Below, in pieces: positions 18,897-28,008 of a DNA stretch of 64,000 nt. The first letter of the stretch is position 1. The number at the start of each line of letters is the position of its first letter. The DNA lies in NCBI GenBank assembly GCA_021201795.1, contig JAJQEF010000016.1:102533-166532 (forward strand), written 5' to 3'. A model generated the notes under the pieces. It saw only the letters and a program-made list of their open reading frames with translations. It ran no database searches and was not told the origin of the DNA. A program made the translations under genes and the position numbers. Source of the DNA: Rikenellaceae bacterium. Its GTDB lineage: Bacteria; Bacteroidota; Bacteroidia; Bacteroidales; Rikenellaceae.

Positions 18897-19783
18897 TAGC
18901 AAAGCTCGTATTTATTTATCGCGTCTTCGAAAAGCCGGCGAAGTTCGTCGCTTCCTGAAACTAACGGGAGTCTTACAGTGTTGGACATTACTCCCTTAAC
19001 CGCTAAGGCTGTTTTTATTCCGACAGGGTTGCCTTCGAGGAAGAGGGAATCTATACAGCCCAGAAGCGACATCTGGAGAATCGCTGCGTTTGTAAAATCA
19101 CCGGTGAGGCAAAGTTTCACCATCCGGCAGAATTTTTCCGGAAATGCATTCGCCGCTACAGATATCACGCCGTCTCCGCCGAGTGCGATAAGAGGCAGCG
19201 CCATATTGTCGTCACCCGAAATTACCATAAAATTTTCCGGTCTGTCGCGCAATATATAACTGATCTGAGACAGTGACCCGGAGGCTTCTTTGACTGCAAA
19301 TATATTTTCAACCTCGAGTGCTAGTTTAAGAGTCGTTTCCGCAGACATGTTTACTCCGGTGCGTCCGGGAACATTATACAGCATTACCGGTTTCGGAGAT
19401 GCTTGTGCAACAGATTTATAATGTTCGTACAGACCTCTTTGCGACGGTCTGTTGTAGTAAGGAGTCACAGAAAGTACGGCTGCGATCTTATCCATATCGT
19501 AGTCCCCGAAACATTTTACGGTTTCCGCAGTGTTGTTTCCTCCCACACCAAGTACGACAGGAACCCTGTCCCCGTTTTTCTCCATAATGAACTTTACCAG
19601 TTCCTTTTTTTCCTCTTTGGTAAGCGTAGGAGTTTCCGCAGTCGTTCCCAGTGCGACAATATAATCAGCCCCTCCCGTTATGACATTCTCGATCAAAACA
19701 TTAAGGGCATTGTAATCGATTTCCGTATTTTCTTTGAAAGGGGTTACGAGCGCAACTCCCGTACCCTGTATATTGTTCTTCAT
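18896..19783 (-). CDS. dapA: 4-hydroxy-tetrahydrodipicolinate synthase
   Basis: Condenses pyruvate with aspartate semialdehyde in the lysine/diaminopimelate pathway. The 295-residue TIM-barrel enzyme shows GTGVALVTPF and LGTTAETPTL. YYNRPSQRGLYEHY and YNVPGRTGVNM (with the catalytic Tyr) follow. The Schiff-base Lys is in AVKEASGS and ISGDDNMALPL comes next. Length and motifs are normal. It leads a two-gene operon with proB (TAATG overlap). Confidence 0.95.
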   Translation of the reverse strand: MKNNIQGTGVALVTPFKENTEIDYNALNVLIENVITGGADYIVALGTTAETPTLTKEEKKELVKFIMEKNGDRVPVVLGVGGNNTAETVKCFGDYDMDKIAAVLSVTPYYNRPSQRGLYEHYKSVAQASPKPVMLYNVPGRTGVNMSAETTLKLALEVENIFAVKEASGSLSQISYILRDRPENFMVISGDDNMALPLIALGGDGVISVAANAFPEKFCRMVKLCLTGDFTNAAILQMSLLGCIDSLFLEGNPVGIKTALAVKGVMSNTVRLPLVSGSDELRRLFEDAINKYELC

Positions 19784-19802
19784 GCAGGCTGTTTATTTTC
19801 GT

Positions 19803-19833
19803 ACAAAAATAGTATAAAATTAACAATATTCAA
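19803..19833 (-). promoter_or_regulatory. promoter of dapA-proB
   Basis: On the minus strand a TTG (19831-19833) is followed after 19 nt by TATTTTTGT (19803-19811), matching both the -33 and the -7 (TAnnTTTG) elements of Bacteroidetes promoters. It lies about 20 nt before the dapA start. Confidence 0.65.
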
Positions 19834-19872
19834 TACTAAAATGATTTGTTCGGAAGATATTATTCCCGGAAT

Positions 19873-20481
19873 CTAAAGTTCGATGGATGAGCATTTATAT
19901 CCGTTCTCGGTAAGGAACTGAAGAACTTTAGGAAGTGCGTATTCAAGGTTCCGGAACGATTTTCTGGAATCGTGAAATACCACTATGGAACCGGGCTTCA
20001 CGTGTTTGGTAACATTTGTCACACATTGGCGCGGATTGACGTACCTGCTGTAATCCCTGCTGATGATCTCCCACATTATCAGGTTGTAGCGTTCGCTGAG
20101 CAGTTTGATCTGACGTGCTTTGATTCGTCCGTAAGGCGGACGCACCAGATTCGATTTTATTATCTGATCCGCAAAGTCTATGTCCTCGATATATCTCCAC
20201 GTTTTCATTTTCCAGCCTTTTTGATGGCTGTATGTGTGATTTCCGACCTGATGCCCGGCATCCAGTATCATTTGAAATATCTCGGGATATTGTTCTGCGT
20301 TTTTACCGAGACAAAAAAAAGTAGCCTTAGCGTTGTATTTTTCAAGCTGTTCCAAAACACATGGGGTCACCTCCGGCGAAGGGCCGTCGTCGAATGTCAG
20401 GTAGACATCCGCGCTGTCCGGGAAGTTCCAGATCAACTGCGGGAAAAGTCTTCGGATTATTTTGGGAGGCTTAAAAATCAA
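19873..20481 (-). CDS. polysaccharide deacetylase (NodB domain)
   Basis: A 202-residue carbohydrate esterase family 4 domain. It contains VYLTFDDGPSPEVT (metal-binding Asp-Asp), GNHTYSHQKGW (the two metal-binding His), VRPPYGR, and SIVVFHDS near the C-terminus. It probably N-deacetylates a GlcNAc-type polymer such as peptidoglycan or exopolysaccharide. There is no clear signal peptide, though the first 15 residues are hydrophobic. The start overlaps the end of the PAP2 gene by 11 nt, so it is the last gene of a HAD-PAP2-deacetylase run. Confidence 0.88.
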   Translation of the reverse strand: MIFKPPKIIRRLFPQLIWNFPDSADVYLTFDDGPSPEVTPCVLEQLEKYNAKATFFCLGKNAEQYPEIFQMILDAGHQVGNHTYSHQKGWKMKTWRYIEDIDFADQIIKSNLVRPPYGRIKARQIKLLSERYNLIMWEIISRDYSRYVNPRQCVTNVTKHVKPGSIVVFHDSRKSFRNLEYALPKVLQFLTENGYKCSSIEL

Positions 20482-21040
20482 GTTTCCTGTCTTTTAAGAA
20501 TTTCACATATATTCTGTAAAACCAGATCCCTATCAGATATCCGGTCAGCCCTCCGCAAAGCAGGTCGAGAGGGAAATGTACGCCCAGATAAATACGGCTG
20601 TACATTACCAGCGCCGCCCAGAGATAAATAAAAACCGTGTATATATTGTTCCTGAAAATTCTGACCGTGATAGCGGAAATAGCCATAACCGTAGCGGAAT
20701 GAGCAGAAAATGGTCCGTAGAGCCCTCCCCGGTATCCTTTAAGGGTATATACCATTCCTTCCAATGCAGGATTCTGGGACGGACGGAACTTCTTAAGTCC
20801 GTATTTAAACAGGTTGCATATCTGGTCCGCAAGTATAACGGCAAGGACGATCATTATGGTTGCCCAGATAAAATTGCGTAATCCCAGTTTTTTATACATA
20901 AAAAACAGTATCACCAGATAAAGCGGAACCCAGTTGAAATTTCCGGAAGAGAACCAGAAGATCGCATCTGCGAACGCTCCTAAGTCCCCGTTAAGGAGGA
21001 GAAATAATTTTGTGTCGAGTTCCAGCAGACGTTCGAGCAT
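20471..21040 (-). CDS. PAP2 superfamily membrane phosphatase
   Basis: A 189-residue integral membrane protein with about five helices and the PAP2 acid phosphatase signature: KFRPSQNPAL, then PFSAHSATVMAISA (the SxHS motif) and RIYLGVHFPLDLLCGG. Such enzymes dephosphorylate undecaprenyl pyrophosphate or phosphatidic acid and phosphatidylglycerol phosphate. Its neighbours, a deacetylase and a HAD phosphatase, would suit cell-envelope lipid carrier recycling; this is inference. Confidence 0.88.
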   Translation of the reverse strand: MLERLLELDTKLFLLLNGDLGAFADAIFWFSSGNFNWVPLYLVILFFMYKKLGLRNFIWATIMIVLAVILADQICNLFKYGLKKFRPSQNPALEGMVYTLKGYRGGLYGPFSAHSATVMAISAITVRIFRNNIYTVFIYLWAALVMYSRIYLGVHFPLDLLCGGLTGYLIGIWFYRIYVKFLKDRKLDF

Positions 21041-21045
21041 GGTTG

Positions 21046-21693
21046 TTAGAATTTATCTACAATCGATTCGTCGATTTCCGTAAAATCGGAAATAACCATA
21101 TCGTAGCCTGAAAGAATTTCTTTTGGAAAAGTTGTCGCGAGAGCCACGACATTCATTCCTGCCCGCCTTGCCGCTTCGATTCCGACGAATGCGTCTTCAA
21201 AAACCAGACAGTCTTCCGGTTCTTCCCCGAGCAATTTGGCTGCGAGAAGAAAGACTTCCGGATCGGGCTTGCCTTTGCTTACCATGTCTCCGTTCGCGAT
21301 TGCGTCGAAATATTCTGCTATTCCGCACCTGTCGAGAACGAATTGTACGTTTTTAAGCGGACCGGACGAGCCGACAGCTATCTTTACGCCTCTTCTCTTC
21401 AGTCCTTTCAGAAGCTCTGTCAGTCCGTTGGTGGGTTTGATTTTTTTAGCGAAAATTTCCCTGCATATCTCTTCTTTCTCGATTCCGTATTCCTCGATTT
21501 TTTCCGGAGAAAGAGCACCTTTGCCTAATAACGCTTCAAAAATCTGCTCGTTGAGTTGGCCGAAGCTCCTGAGTATTTTCTCCCTGTCGAAATTAAGTCC
21601 GTGTTTATTGCAAAGCACTTCGAATGCTTCGATATGTATATCCCTGTTATCGACAAGAACGCCGTCCATGTCGAAAATGACTGCTTTTTTCAT
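21046..21693 (-). CDS. HAD-superfamily sugar phosphatase / beta-phosphoglucomutase-like
   Basis: A 215-residue HAD subfamily IA enzyme. The start at 21693 gives MKKAVIFDMDGVLVDNRD with the nucleophile Asp in DMDGV; the in-frame extension upstream to 21870 has no coding character. It also has VGSSGPLKNVQ (motif II), KGKPDPEVFLLAAKLL (motif III Lys), and VFEDAFVGIEAARRAGM (motif IV). It may dephosphorylate small sugars or 2-phosphoglycolate, or act as a phosphoglucomutase. It is five nucleotides from the PAP2 gene, so co-transcribed. Confidence 0.85.
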   Translation of the reverse strand: MKKAVIFDMDGVLVDNRDIHIEAFEVLCNKHGLNFDREKILRSFGQLNEQIFEALLGKGALSPEKIEEYGIEKEEICREIFAKKIKPTNGLTELLKGLKRRGVKIAVGSSGPLKNVQFVLDRCGIAEYFDAIANGDMVSKGKPDPEVFLLAAKLLGEEPEDCLVFEDAFVGIEAARRAGMNVVALATTFPKEILSGYDMVISDFTEIDESIVDKF

Positions 21694-22028
21694 TCCAAAA
21701 AAATTTGCCTGCAAAGTTAATGCTTCATAATGACAATGTGAAAAAATATCGGTCTTTTTTATACTTTGCTTATTATATAACTCTGATGACAATCGCACTG
21801 CCGGAAGACGATTATTATACGAATCCGGTTGTCGGTATTGAAACCGAAGAAAAAGAAGAATAGTATACATGGGAAAGGAAACATATTTTAAGATAATAAA
21901 AAAACGGCGACTAAAATGGATACCGTTTTTTATTAAATTTTATGTGGAACATTCCGGCTAATAATCGAAATCCGGTTGAAATATAGCCTGTAATTTTTTA
22001 TATTTGCAGACTAATAATTTCGATCCAA
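21694..22028. other. intergenic region before dnaE with a 25-codon open frame
   Basis: Between the divergent HAD gene and dnaE. An ATG at 21786 opens a 25-codon frame to a TAG at 21861-21863 (MTIALPEDDYYTNPV then an acidic tail). The frame reads like a C-terminal remnant or a very short peptide; I cannot assign it. The dnaE promoter lies at the 3' end of this region. Nothing else is recognisable. Confidence 0.3.
21976..22007 (+). promoter_or_regulatory. promoter of dnaE
   Basis: TTG at 21976-21978, 20 nt spacer, then TATATTTGC at 21999-22007, which is an almost ideal Bacteroidetes promoter. The start codon is 21 nt downstream. Confidence 0.75.
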
Positions 22029-25000
22029 ATGTCAAATTTCGTTCATCTTCACGTACATACCCAATATTCGATTCTCGACGGTGCTTCGGCCATAAAACCT
22101 TTGATAAAACGCACCAAAGAGTTAGGCATGCCTGCCATTGCCATCACCGACCACGGTAATATGTATGGGGTCAAGGAGTTCCACGACGCGGCGACCAGAG
22201 AAGGAGTGAAACCGATAATCGGATGTGAGGTATATGTTGCCGGCGGGAGCCGTTTCGATAAAGGAGGTAAGGAAGACAGGGGAGACCATCTTATCCTTCT
22301 TGCTAAAAATAAAACAGGCTACCATAATCTTACGAGAATCGTTTCCTACGGTTTTACGGAAGGATTTTATTACCGCCCAAGGGTTGATAAGGAGTTATTG
22401 AGAAAATATAACGAGGGCATCATCTGTTGCTCCGCATGTCTCGGAGGCGAACTTCCGCAGGCGATCATGCACGGCAATATGAGCGAAGCGAAAAAAGTCG
22501 TTCAGGAGTTCAAGGAGATTTACGGAGATGACTATTATATGGAGCTCCAACTGCACCGGAGCGGAGTACCGAGGATAGACGAAAATGTTTATAACAATCA
22601 GCAGAAAGTTAACAAGGTAATTGTCGATCTCGCGAAAGAATTCGGTGTAAAAATGATGGCCAGCAACGACGTCCATTTTATTATGGCGGAAGATGCGGAA
22701 GCACACGACAGGCTTATCTGTCTGAATACGGGAAAGGATCTCGACGATCCCAACCGTATGAGATATACTTTTCAGGAATATCTGAAAACTCCGGAAGAGA
22801 TGTCGAATCTTTTTTCCGACATTCCTGAGGCAATTTCCAATACTCTGGAAATTGCGGATAAAGTCGAAGAGTATTCTCTCGAACATAAACCGCTGATGCC
22901 TAATTTTCCCATTCCGGATGATTTCCCGATCGATGAAAAAAAATTACTTACAACTTTTATAAAGAAAGTAGAAGACGAGGACCTGAAGAAGGAGTTGCTG
23001 GATCTCGGTTCGGTGCAAAAGTTCAGCGACGCACATCCGGGGTTCGAAGAACAGGTTACGATTGCAAAGCAGTTCCTTTATTTGGAATATATATCTTATA
23101 AAGGTGCGGAAAAAAGATACTCCATGCCGCTGGATGAAAACCTTCAGGAAAGAATAAAATTCGAACTGTCCACCATAGAATGGATGGGGTTCCCGGGGTA
23201 TTTCCTTATCGTGTGGGACTTCATTCGTGCTGCCCGGGAAATGGGTGTATCCGTAGGGCCGGGAAGAGGTTCAGCCGCAGGTTCGGTAGTGGCCTATTGC
23301 TTGGGTATTACCAATATAGACCCTCTGAAATACGACCTCCTCTTTGAAAGGTTCCTGAATCCGGATCGTATTTCTATGCCCGATGTCGATATAGATTTCG
23401 ATGAGGACGGACGTGCCGATGTATTACGATACGTTATCGATAAATATGGAAGCAAGCGTGTCGCTCAGATCATTACGTTCGGTACAATGGCTCCTAAAGT
23501 GTCGATCAAGGATGTGGCACGCGTTCAGAAACTTCCGCTTGCGGAGAGTAACCGCCTTTCGAAACTCGTGCCCGAACGACCGGGAATGAATTTTGAAAAA
23601 GCATATAAAGAATCGCCCGAACTGCGCGCCGAGAAAGAATCCGGTGCCCCTCCGGTGCGGGATACATTGAAGTATGCGGAAAAACTCGAAGGGTCGGTGC
23701 GGCAGACCGGTGTTCATGCCTGCGGTGTAATTATCGGACAGGACGATCTCGAACTGTTTGCCCCGATCGCTATTGCAAAAGATGCGGAACTTAACGTTGT
23801 TCAGTTCGAAGGCAAGCTGGTAGAGAGCGTAGGGCTTATAAAGATGGACTTCCTCGGACTGAAGACTCTGTCCATAATAAAAGATGCCCTGGAAAATATT
23901 GAAAATTCGAGAGGTATTAAGATAGATATCGACGCGGTATCTTTGGAAGACAAGGAGACCTACGAACTTTACAGCCGCGGCGAGACGACCGGGATATTCC
24001 AGTTCGAGTCCCCTGGAATGAAAAAACACCTGCGGAACCTCAAACCCAATCGTTTCGAGGACCTGATAGCTATGAACGCTCTTTATCGTCCCGGCCCGAT
24101 GGAGTATATCCCGAATTTTATCGCCCGTAAACACGGACGGGAAAAAGTAGTCTATGAGATAGCGGATATGGAGGAATACCTTAAGGATACTTACGGTATC
24201 ACCGTCTATCAGGAACAGGTCATGCTTCTATCCCAGAAACTCGCAGGATTTACCGGAGGACAGGCCGATACTCTCCGGAAGGCTATGGGTAAGAAGCAGA
24301 AATCAGTTCTCGATAAGTTGAAGCCGCAGTTCCTCGAAGGAGTTAAAAAGAACGGACACGATCCTAAAATATGTGAAAAAATATGGGGTGACTGGGAAGC
24401 GTTTGCATCGTATGCATTTAATAAATCCCATTCCACGTGTTATGCTTATGTTTCGTACCAGACGGCATACCTGAAGGCTCATTATCCTGCGGAATTTATG
24501 GCCGCGCTACTGAGCCGGAACTTATCGGATATAAAGAAAATCAGCTTCTTTATGGACGAATGTAAAAGGATGAATCTCAATGTAAAGGGCCCTGATGTGA
24601 ATGCCAGTATGATGCAGTTCTCCGTAGATTCCGAGCAGAATGTACGTTTTGGTATGGCTGCTATCAAAGGTGTCGGGGAAGCTGCCGTGGCAAATATTAT
24701 CCAGACCCGTAAGGAAGGCGGGAAGTTTACTTCGATCTATGATTTTGTCGAAAGGGTGAATTTGCAGGCGGTTAATAAAAAGACTATAGAGAACCTCATT
24801 CTCGCAGGAGCGTTCGATTCGCTGACGGAACATTCCCGGTGCAGTTTTTTCGCTGCCGACCAGAAAGGCACTACGTTTCTTGAGTCGCTGATACGTTACG
24901 GTAATAGAATGCAGGAAGAATCGAATAATACACAGCAGAGTCTTTTTGGCGGAGGCTCAACCACTAACGATATACAAAAACCGGTTCCGACTGTGTGCGA

Positions 25001-25652
25001 AGAATGGCACAAGCTCGAAAAACTCGGAAAAGAAAAAGAAGTCATCGGAATTTATCTTTCTTCACATCCTCTCGATGACTACGCTGCCATAATCAGAAAT
25101 TTCTGCAGTGCCACATTTGCCGATCTCAGCGATCTGGAATCAATGCGGAACAGGGATTTTACAGTAGCTGGCATCGTAACTTCCGTGCAGAACCTTATGA
25201 CCAACAACGGTAGGCCTTACGGACGCATAACCGTGGAGGATTACAGCGACTCTTACCAGTTTACTCTCTTCGGTAAAGACTACGAGCAGTTCAGGAAATT
25301 CTTTTATGAAAATTATTATTTATTGATTCGCGGTAAGGTAAAACCGAGGCAGTACAATGAAACCGAACTCGAACCGAAGATTACTTCAATTTCAATGCTC
25401 TCCGATGTACAGAATGGTATGATTAATGAAATAATGATTACTATACCTATAGAGGAAATCACTCCTGAATTTACGCGCTCCTTCACGGAGACCGTGAGTA
25501 AGAATCAGGGAAAATCCATCCTCAGGGTTAGAATTTACGACGAGGCTCAGGATGTGTCTTTGGGAATGACTTCCCGTATGACAAAAGTGGCCGCCACGAA
25601 CGAGTTTATATCGTTTTTGGAAACCAACCAGATAAAATACTTGTTCGCTTAG
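22029..25652 (+). CDS. dnaE: DNA polymerase III alpha subunit
   Basis: Replicative polymerase of the C family, 1207 residues. It contains an N-terminal PHP domain (HLHVHTQYSILDGA and AITDHGNMYG in the first 45 residues). The polymerase palm follows, with GPGRGSAAGS and the catalytic PDVDIDFDEDG (about 451-461). A fingers region has QTGVHACG and YRPGPMEYIP, and AFNKSHSTCYAYVSYQTAY precedes the helix-hairpin-helix. A C-terminal OB-fold begins near FTVAGIVTSVQNL. Length is normal for Bacteroidetes DnaE. The next gene, trxA, has its own promoter within the 3' end. Confidence 0.97.
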   Translation: MSNFVHLHVHTQYSILDGASAIKPLIKRTKELGMPAIAITDHGNMYGVKEFHDAATREGVKPIIGCEVYVAGGSRFDKGGKEDRGDHLILLAKNKTGYHNLTRIVSYGFTEGFYYRPRVDKELLRKYNEGIICCSACLGGELPQAIMHGNMSEAKKVVQEFKEIYGDDYYMELQLHRSGVPRIDENVYNNQQKVNKVIVDLAKEFGVKMMASNDVHFIMAEDAEAHDRLICLNTGKDLDDPNRMRYTFQEYLKTPEEMSNLFSDIPEAISNTLEIADKVEEYSLEHKPLMPNFPIPDDFPIDEKKLLTTFIKKVEDEDLKKELLDLGSVQKFSDAHPGFEEQVTIAKQFLYLEYISYKGAEKRYSMPLDENLQERIKFELSTIEWMGFPGYFLIVWDFIRAAREMGVSVGPGRGSAAGSVVAYCLGITNIDPLKYDLLFERFLNPDRISMPDVDIDFDEDGRADVLRYVIDKYGSKRVAQIITFGTMAPKVSIKDVARVQKLPLAESNRLSKLVPERPGMNFEKAYKESPELRAEKESGAPPVRDTLKYAEKLEGSVRQTGVHACGVIIGQDDLELFAPIAIAKDAELNVVQFEGKLVESVGLIKMDFLGLKTLSIIKDALENIENSRGIKIDIDAVSLEDKETYELYSRGETTGIFQFESPGMKKHLRNLKPNRFEDLIAMNALYRPGPMEYIPNFIARKHGREKVVYEIADMEEYLKDTYGITVYQEQVMLLSQKLAGFTGGQADTLRKAMGKKQKSVLDKLKPQFLEGVKKNGHDPKICEKIWGDWEAFASYAFNKSHSTCYAYVSYQTAYLKAHYPAEFMAALLSRNLSDIKKISFFMDECKRMNLNVKGPDVNASMMQFSVDSEQNVRFGMAAIKGVGEAAVANIIQTRKEGGKFTSIYDFVERVNLQAVNKKTIENLILAGAFDSLTEHSRCSFFAADQKGTTFLESLIRYGNRMQEESNNTQQSLFGGGSTTNDIQKPVPTVCEEWHKLEKLGKEKEVIGIYLSSHPLDDYAAIIRNFCSATFADLSDLESMRNRDFTVAGIVTSVQNLMTNNGRPYGRITVEDYSDSYQFTLFGKDYEQFRKFFYENYYLLIRGKVKPRQYNETELEPKITSISMLSDVQNGMINEIMITIPIEEITPEFTRSFTETVSKNQGKSILRVRIYDEAQDVSLGMTSRMTKVAATNEFISFLETNQIKYLFA

Positions 25653-25672
25653 TGAAATTTGAGTAGATTTGA
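25641..25672 (+). promoter_or_regulatory. promoter of trxA
   Basis: TTG at 25641-25643 inside the last codons of dnaE, 20 nt spacer, then TAGATTTGA (25664-25672), matching TAnnTTTG. The start codon is 30 nt downstream. Confidence 0.6.
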
Positions 25673-25701
25673 GTTTTTAAAATTTATTATAAAATTATAT
25701 T

Positions 25702-26016
25702 ATGGCACTTGCAATTACAAATTCGAATTATGAAGAGATCATTGCCGGGGACAAACCGGTGGTAATAGATTTCTGGGCTGAATGGTGCGGACCTTGCCGT
25801 ATGGTTGGACCGATCATCGAAGAACTTGCCGAAGAGTATAAAGATAAAGTAGTGATCGGAAAATGCGACGTGGATGAGAATAATGACGTGGCTGCAAAAT
25901 ACAGCGTTAGAAATATTCCTACCATAATTTTCCTGAAAAACGTAGAGATCATAGACAAGCAGGTCGGTTATGCCGGCAAAGACGCGCTTATAGAAAAGAT
26001 CAATAAAATTCTTTAA
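25702..26016 (+). CDS. trxA: thioredoxin
   Basis: A 104-residue single-domain cytoplasmic disulfide reductase with the active site WAEWCGPCRM (Cys29 and Cys32), the cis-Pro segment VRNIPTII, and the usual C-terminal helix. No signal peptide. It follows dnaE after 49 nt and ends before a strong terminator, so it can be made as a single-gene transcript. Confidence 0.96.
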   Translation: MALAITNSNYEEIIAGDKPVVIDFWAEWCGPCRMVGPIIEELAEEYKDKVVIGKCDVDENNDVAAKYSVRNIPTIIFLKNVEIIDKQVGYAGKDALIEKINKIL

Positions 26017-26020
26017 TGAT

Positions 26021-26054
26021 AAAAAAAAGAGGATCGTACGATCCTCTTTTTTTT
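26021..26054. terminator. bidirectional terminator between trxA and the YhcH gene
   Basis: A perfect 34-nt palindrome (arms 26021-26037 and 26038-26054) with eight A and eight T at its ends. It serves both trxA and the convergent gene, whose stop codon it touches. Confidence 0.9.
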
Positions 26055-26499
26055 ATGCCCTTACTTTTATAATGCATTTTTTGATCTCACCTTCACCTAT
26101 CATCGGAGTGTGTCCGTCCTCAGGGAAAAAAATAGCGAATTCCCCGTCGTTGAGGGTAAAATATGTAGTTTCCTGATCGTTTAAGAAAAGAATGTCTTTT
26201 TCAGAATTGTAATCTCCTTCAGGCATTACGCATGCTTCTCTTTTTATCCAGCCGAAAGTTTCCTGCCCCTTAATGCATATCTGTATGTCGATATAATTGT
26301 TGTGTATTTCCAGCTTAGCAGCTTCCTTGGGTTTGAGCGTTCCGTGAACAATGTTGGCATAAACGTTGTCGCCGTCGACCTCGTGGCGTCCCGGTTCAAG
26401 CGATGCGAGATCATTAGTTGCGATGAAATAAAAAGCTTTAGCGAAATGAGGATTTAATCCTGAATATTTCGCACAATTTTTCAAACTGTCGATAACCAT
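26053..26499 (-). CDS. YhcH/YjgK/YiaL family beta-galactosidase-subunit-like protein
   Basis: A 148-residue cupin-like protein of the DUF386 family. It shows GRHEVDGDNVYANI near residue 40, LEIHNNYIDIQICIKGQET, and FAIFFPEDGHTPMIG with the metal-binding His. E. coli relatives occur in sialic acid and other sugar loci and are thought to act on sugar anomers or as small epimerase-like enzymes; the substrate here is unknown. It is the last gene of the apbE-dgk-tag run (26-nt gap). Confidence 0.88.
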   Translation of the reverse strand: MVIDSLKNCAKYSGLNPHFAKAFYFIATNDLASLEPGRHEVDGDNVYANIVHGTLKPKEAAKLEIHNNYIDIQICIKGQETFGWIKREACVMPEGDYNSEKDILFLNDQETTYFTLNDGEFAIFFPEDGHTPMIGEGEIKKCIIKVRA

Positions 26500-26525
26500 A
26501 GTTTATTCCTTTTTTAGTTAATATT

Positions 26526-27092
26526 TTATTTGTCCTGTCTGCAATGACATCCGACTATGTGATCGTTTATATAACCCGCCGCCTGAAGGTGGGCATAGCA
26601 AATCGTAGATCCGAAAAATTTAAAACCTCGTTTTTTCATGTCCTTGCTTATCGCGTCGGAAATTTCCGATGTTGCGGGAATTTCTGAAATACTTTTCCAG
26701 TTGTTTACAACCGGTTTATTGTCAGGGAAAAACGAAAGGATATAGTCGTAGAAAGAGCCGAATTCCTTCTGTATTCCGATGAACAGTCGTGCATTCGTTA
26801 TCGCTGTTTCTATCTTTCTTCTGTTACGGATGATACCTGCATCCTGCATCAGGCGTTCCACGTCTTTGTCAGTAAACTCCGCAACTTTTTTCACGTCGAA
26901 TCCTGCAAATGCGTTCCTGTAATTTTCCCTTCTGCGAAGTATCGTTATCCAGCTCAGTCCGGCTTGGGCGCTCTCCAGAACGAGAAACTCGAACATTTTC
27001 TCATCGTTGTCCACGAACCTTCCCCATTCCTCGTCGTGGTATTTTACATATAGCGGATCGTCCCCGCACCATCCGCATCTTATAGGTTCCAT
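26526..27092 (-). CDS. tag: DNA-3-methyladenine glycosylase I
   Basis: A 188-residue base-excision repair enzyme that removes 3-methyladenine from DNA. The N-terminus RCGWCGDDPLYVKYHDEEWG supplies the zinc-binding Cys and His together with C-terminal residues (IVGCHC). The helix-hairpin-helix region with SAQAGLSWITILRRRENYR follows. Length and motifs are complete. It is co-transcribed with the lipid kinase gene upstream (4-nt gap). Confidence 0.94.
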   Translation of the reverse strand: MEPIRCGWCGDDPLYVKYHDEEWGRFVDNDEKMFEFLVLESAQAGLSWITILRRRENYRNAFAGFDVKKVAEFTDKDVERLMQDAGIIRNRRKIETAITNARLFIGIQKEFGSFYDYILSFFPDNKPVVNNWKSISEIPATSEISDAISKDMKKRGFKFFGSTICYAHLQAAGYINDHIVGCHCRQDK

Positions 27093-27096
27093 AGAT

Positions 27097-28005
27097 TTAT
27101 TCTTTAATACATAATTCTCCCCCTGGGCATATTACCTTTATAGCTCCCTGTTCACATGTGATTTTGAGTGGGAAGTGCGGACCCGTCTGACCGTCTATAT
27201 CGGTAGTTTCGTTGCCTGCAGAAGTTATGGTAATATCGTCGCTCTTGACATGGATTATATCTTTAGGGTATCTTTTATGGCTGTTGTGTGTAATATAGTG
27301 AAAAACCGTCCGGATCGTTTCTTTGATATTGTCGCCTTTGAAGAGAAGAATATCCAGAAGTCCGTCCTGAATGTCCGACAGATATGCAATTTTGAGATTT
27401 CCTGCGGTCTTGCCGTTGAATACAAAGAATATCAGTGCGGAGTCGGAATAAACCTGTTTCCCGTTTGCAGTAATATTCAGATGGAGTTTTTTGAAATTCG
27501 GCAGTTCTCCGATGCTGCTGAAATAATAAGCGAGCTTGCCGAAGGTGTTTTTCATAATTGTCGGTGTCTTCTGCGATACATCGGTAAATAGTCCGCAGCT
27601 GAAAACATTTACGAAGTATTTATCGTTTACCTTGCCAAGGTCGAGTTCGCGAACGGAACCTTTTATATTTTTCTCACACGCTTCGATGATATCCGTCGGG
27701 ACGCCGATAAGGTTTGCAAAATCATTGGCCGTACCTGTGGGCAGGACTGCTATGGGAATATCTATGTCGTTAGACTTGAGTATATTAACAATATAATTGA
27801 TAGTCCCGTCTCCGCCGGCTGCTATTATATGGTGGTAATTGCCGTCAGTATATGAAAGAAATTCATCGTCGGCAGGATTGAATTTTAATATATGCGGTAC
27901 GACATGAAAATCGTATTTCTGATATACGGTAATAATATCATTTAGTGAATTGACTATCCGGTTGTCTCCGGATGATGGATTATAAACAAGTTTTACTTTT
28001 TTCAT
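27097..28005 (-). CDS. diacylglycerol kinase family lipid kinase (YegS/BmrU type)
   Basis: A 302-residue lipid kinase with the ATP-binding motif IIAAGGDGTINYIVN (about 58-72) and PTGTANDFANLIG. A C-terminal beta-sandwich domain holds DIDGQTGPHFPL. It probably phosphorylates diacylglycerol or a related lipid at the inner membrane, recycling lipids into phospholipid synthesis. It follows apbE by 3 nt. Confidence 0.9.
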   Translation of the reverse strand: MKKVKLVYNPSSGDNRIVNSLNDIITVYQKYDFHVVPHILKFNPADDEFLSYTDGNYHHIIAAGGDGTINYIVNILKSNDIDIPIAVLPTGTANDFANLIGVPTDIIEACEKNIKGSVRELDLGKVNDKYFVNVFSCGLFTDVSQKTPTIMKNTFGKLAYYFSSIGELPNFKKLHLNITANGKQVYSDSALIFFVFNGKTAGNLKIAYLSDIQDGLLDILLFKGDNIKETIRTVFHYITHNSHKRYPKDIIHVKSDDITITSAGNETTDIDGQTGPHFPLKITCEQGAIKVICPGGELCIKE

Positions 28006-28008
28006 TTT

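Noticed and set aside
21786..21863. Independent 25-codon gene upstream of dnaE
   Set aside because: Too short to judge, no clear promoter at proper spacing and no recognisable product; described only as part of the gap.
23424..24134. 236-codon frame opposite dnaE
   Set aside because: Antisense shadow of a conserved gene; no start signal or recognisable product.
26021..26054. The 34-nt perfect palindrome as a regulator site
   Set aside because: Its A8/T8 ends and location between two convergent gene ends fit a bidirectional terminator.
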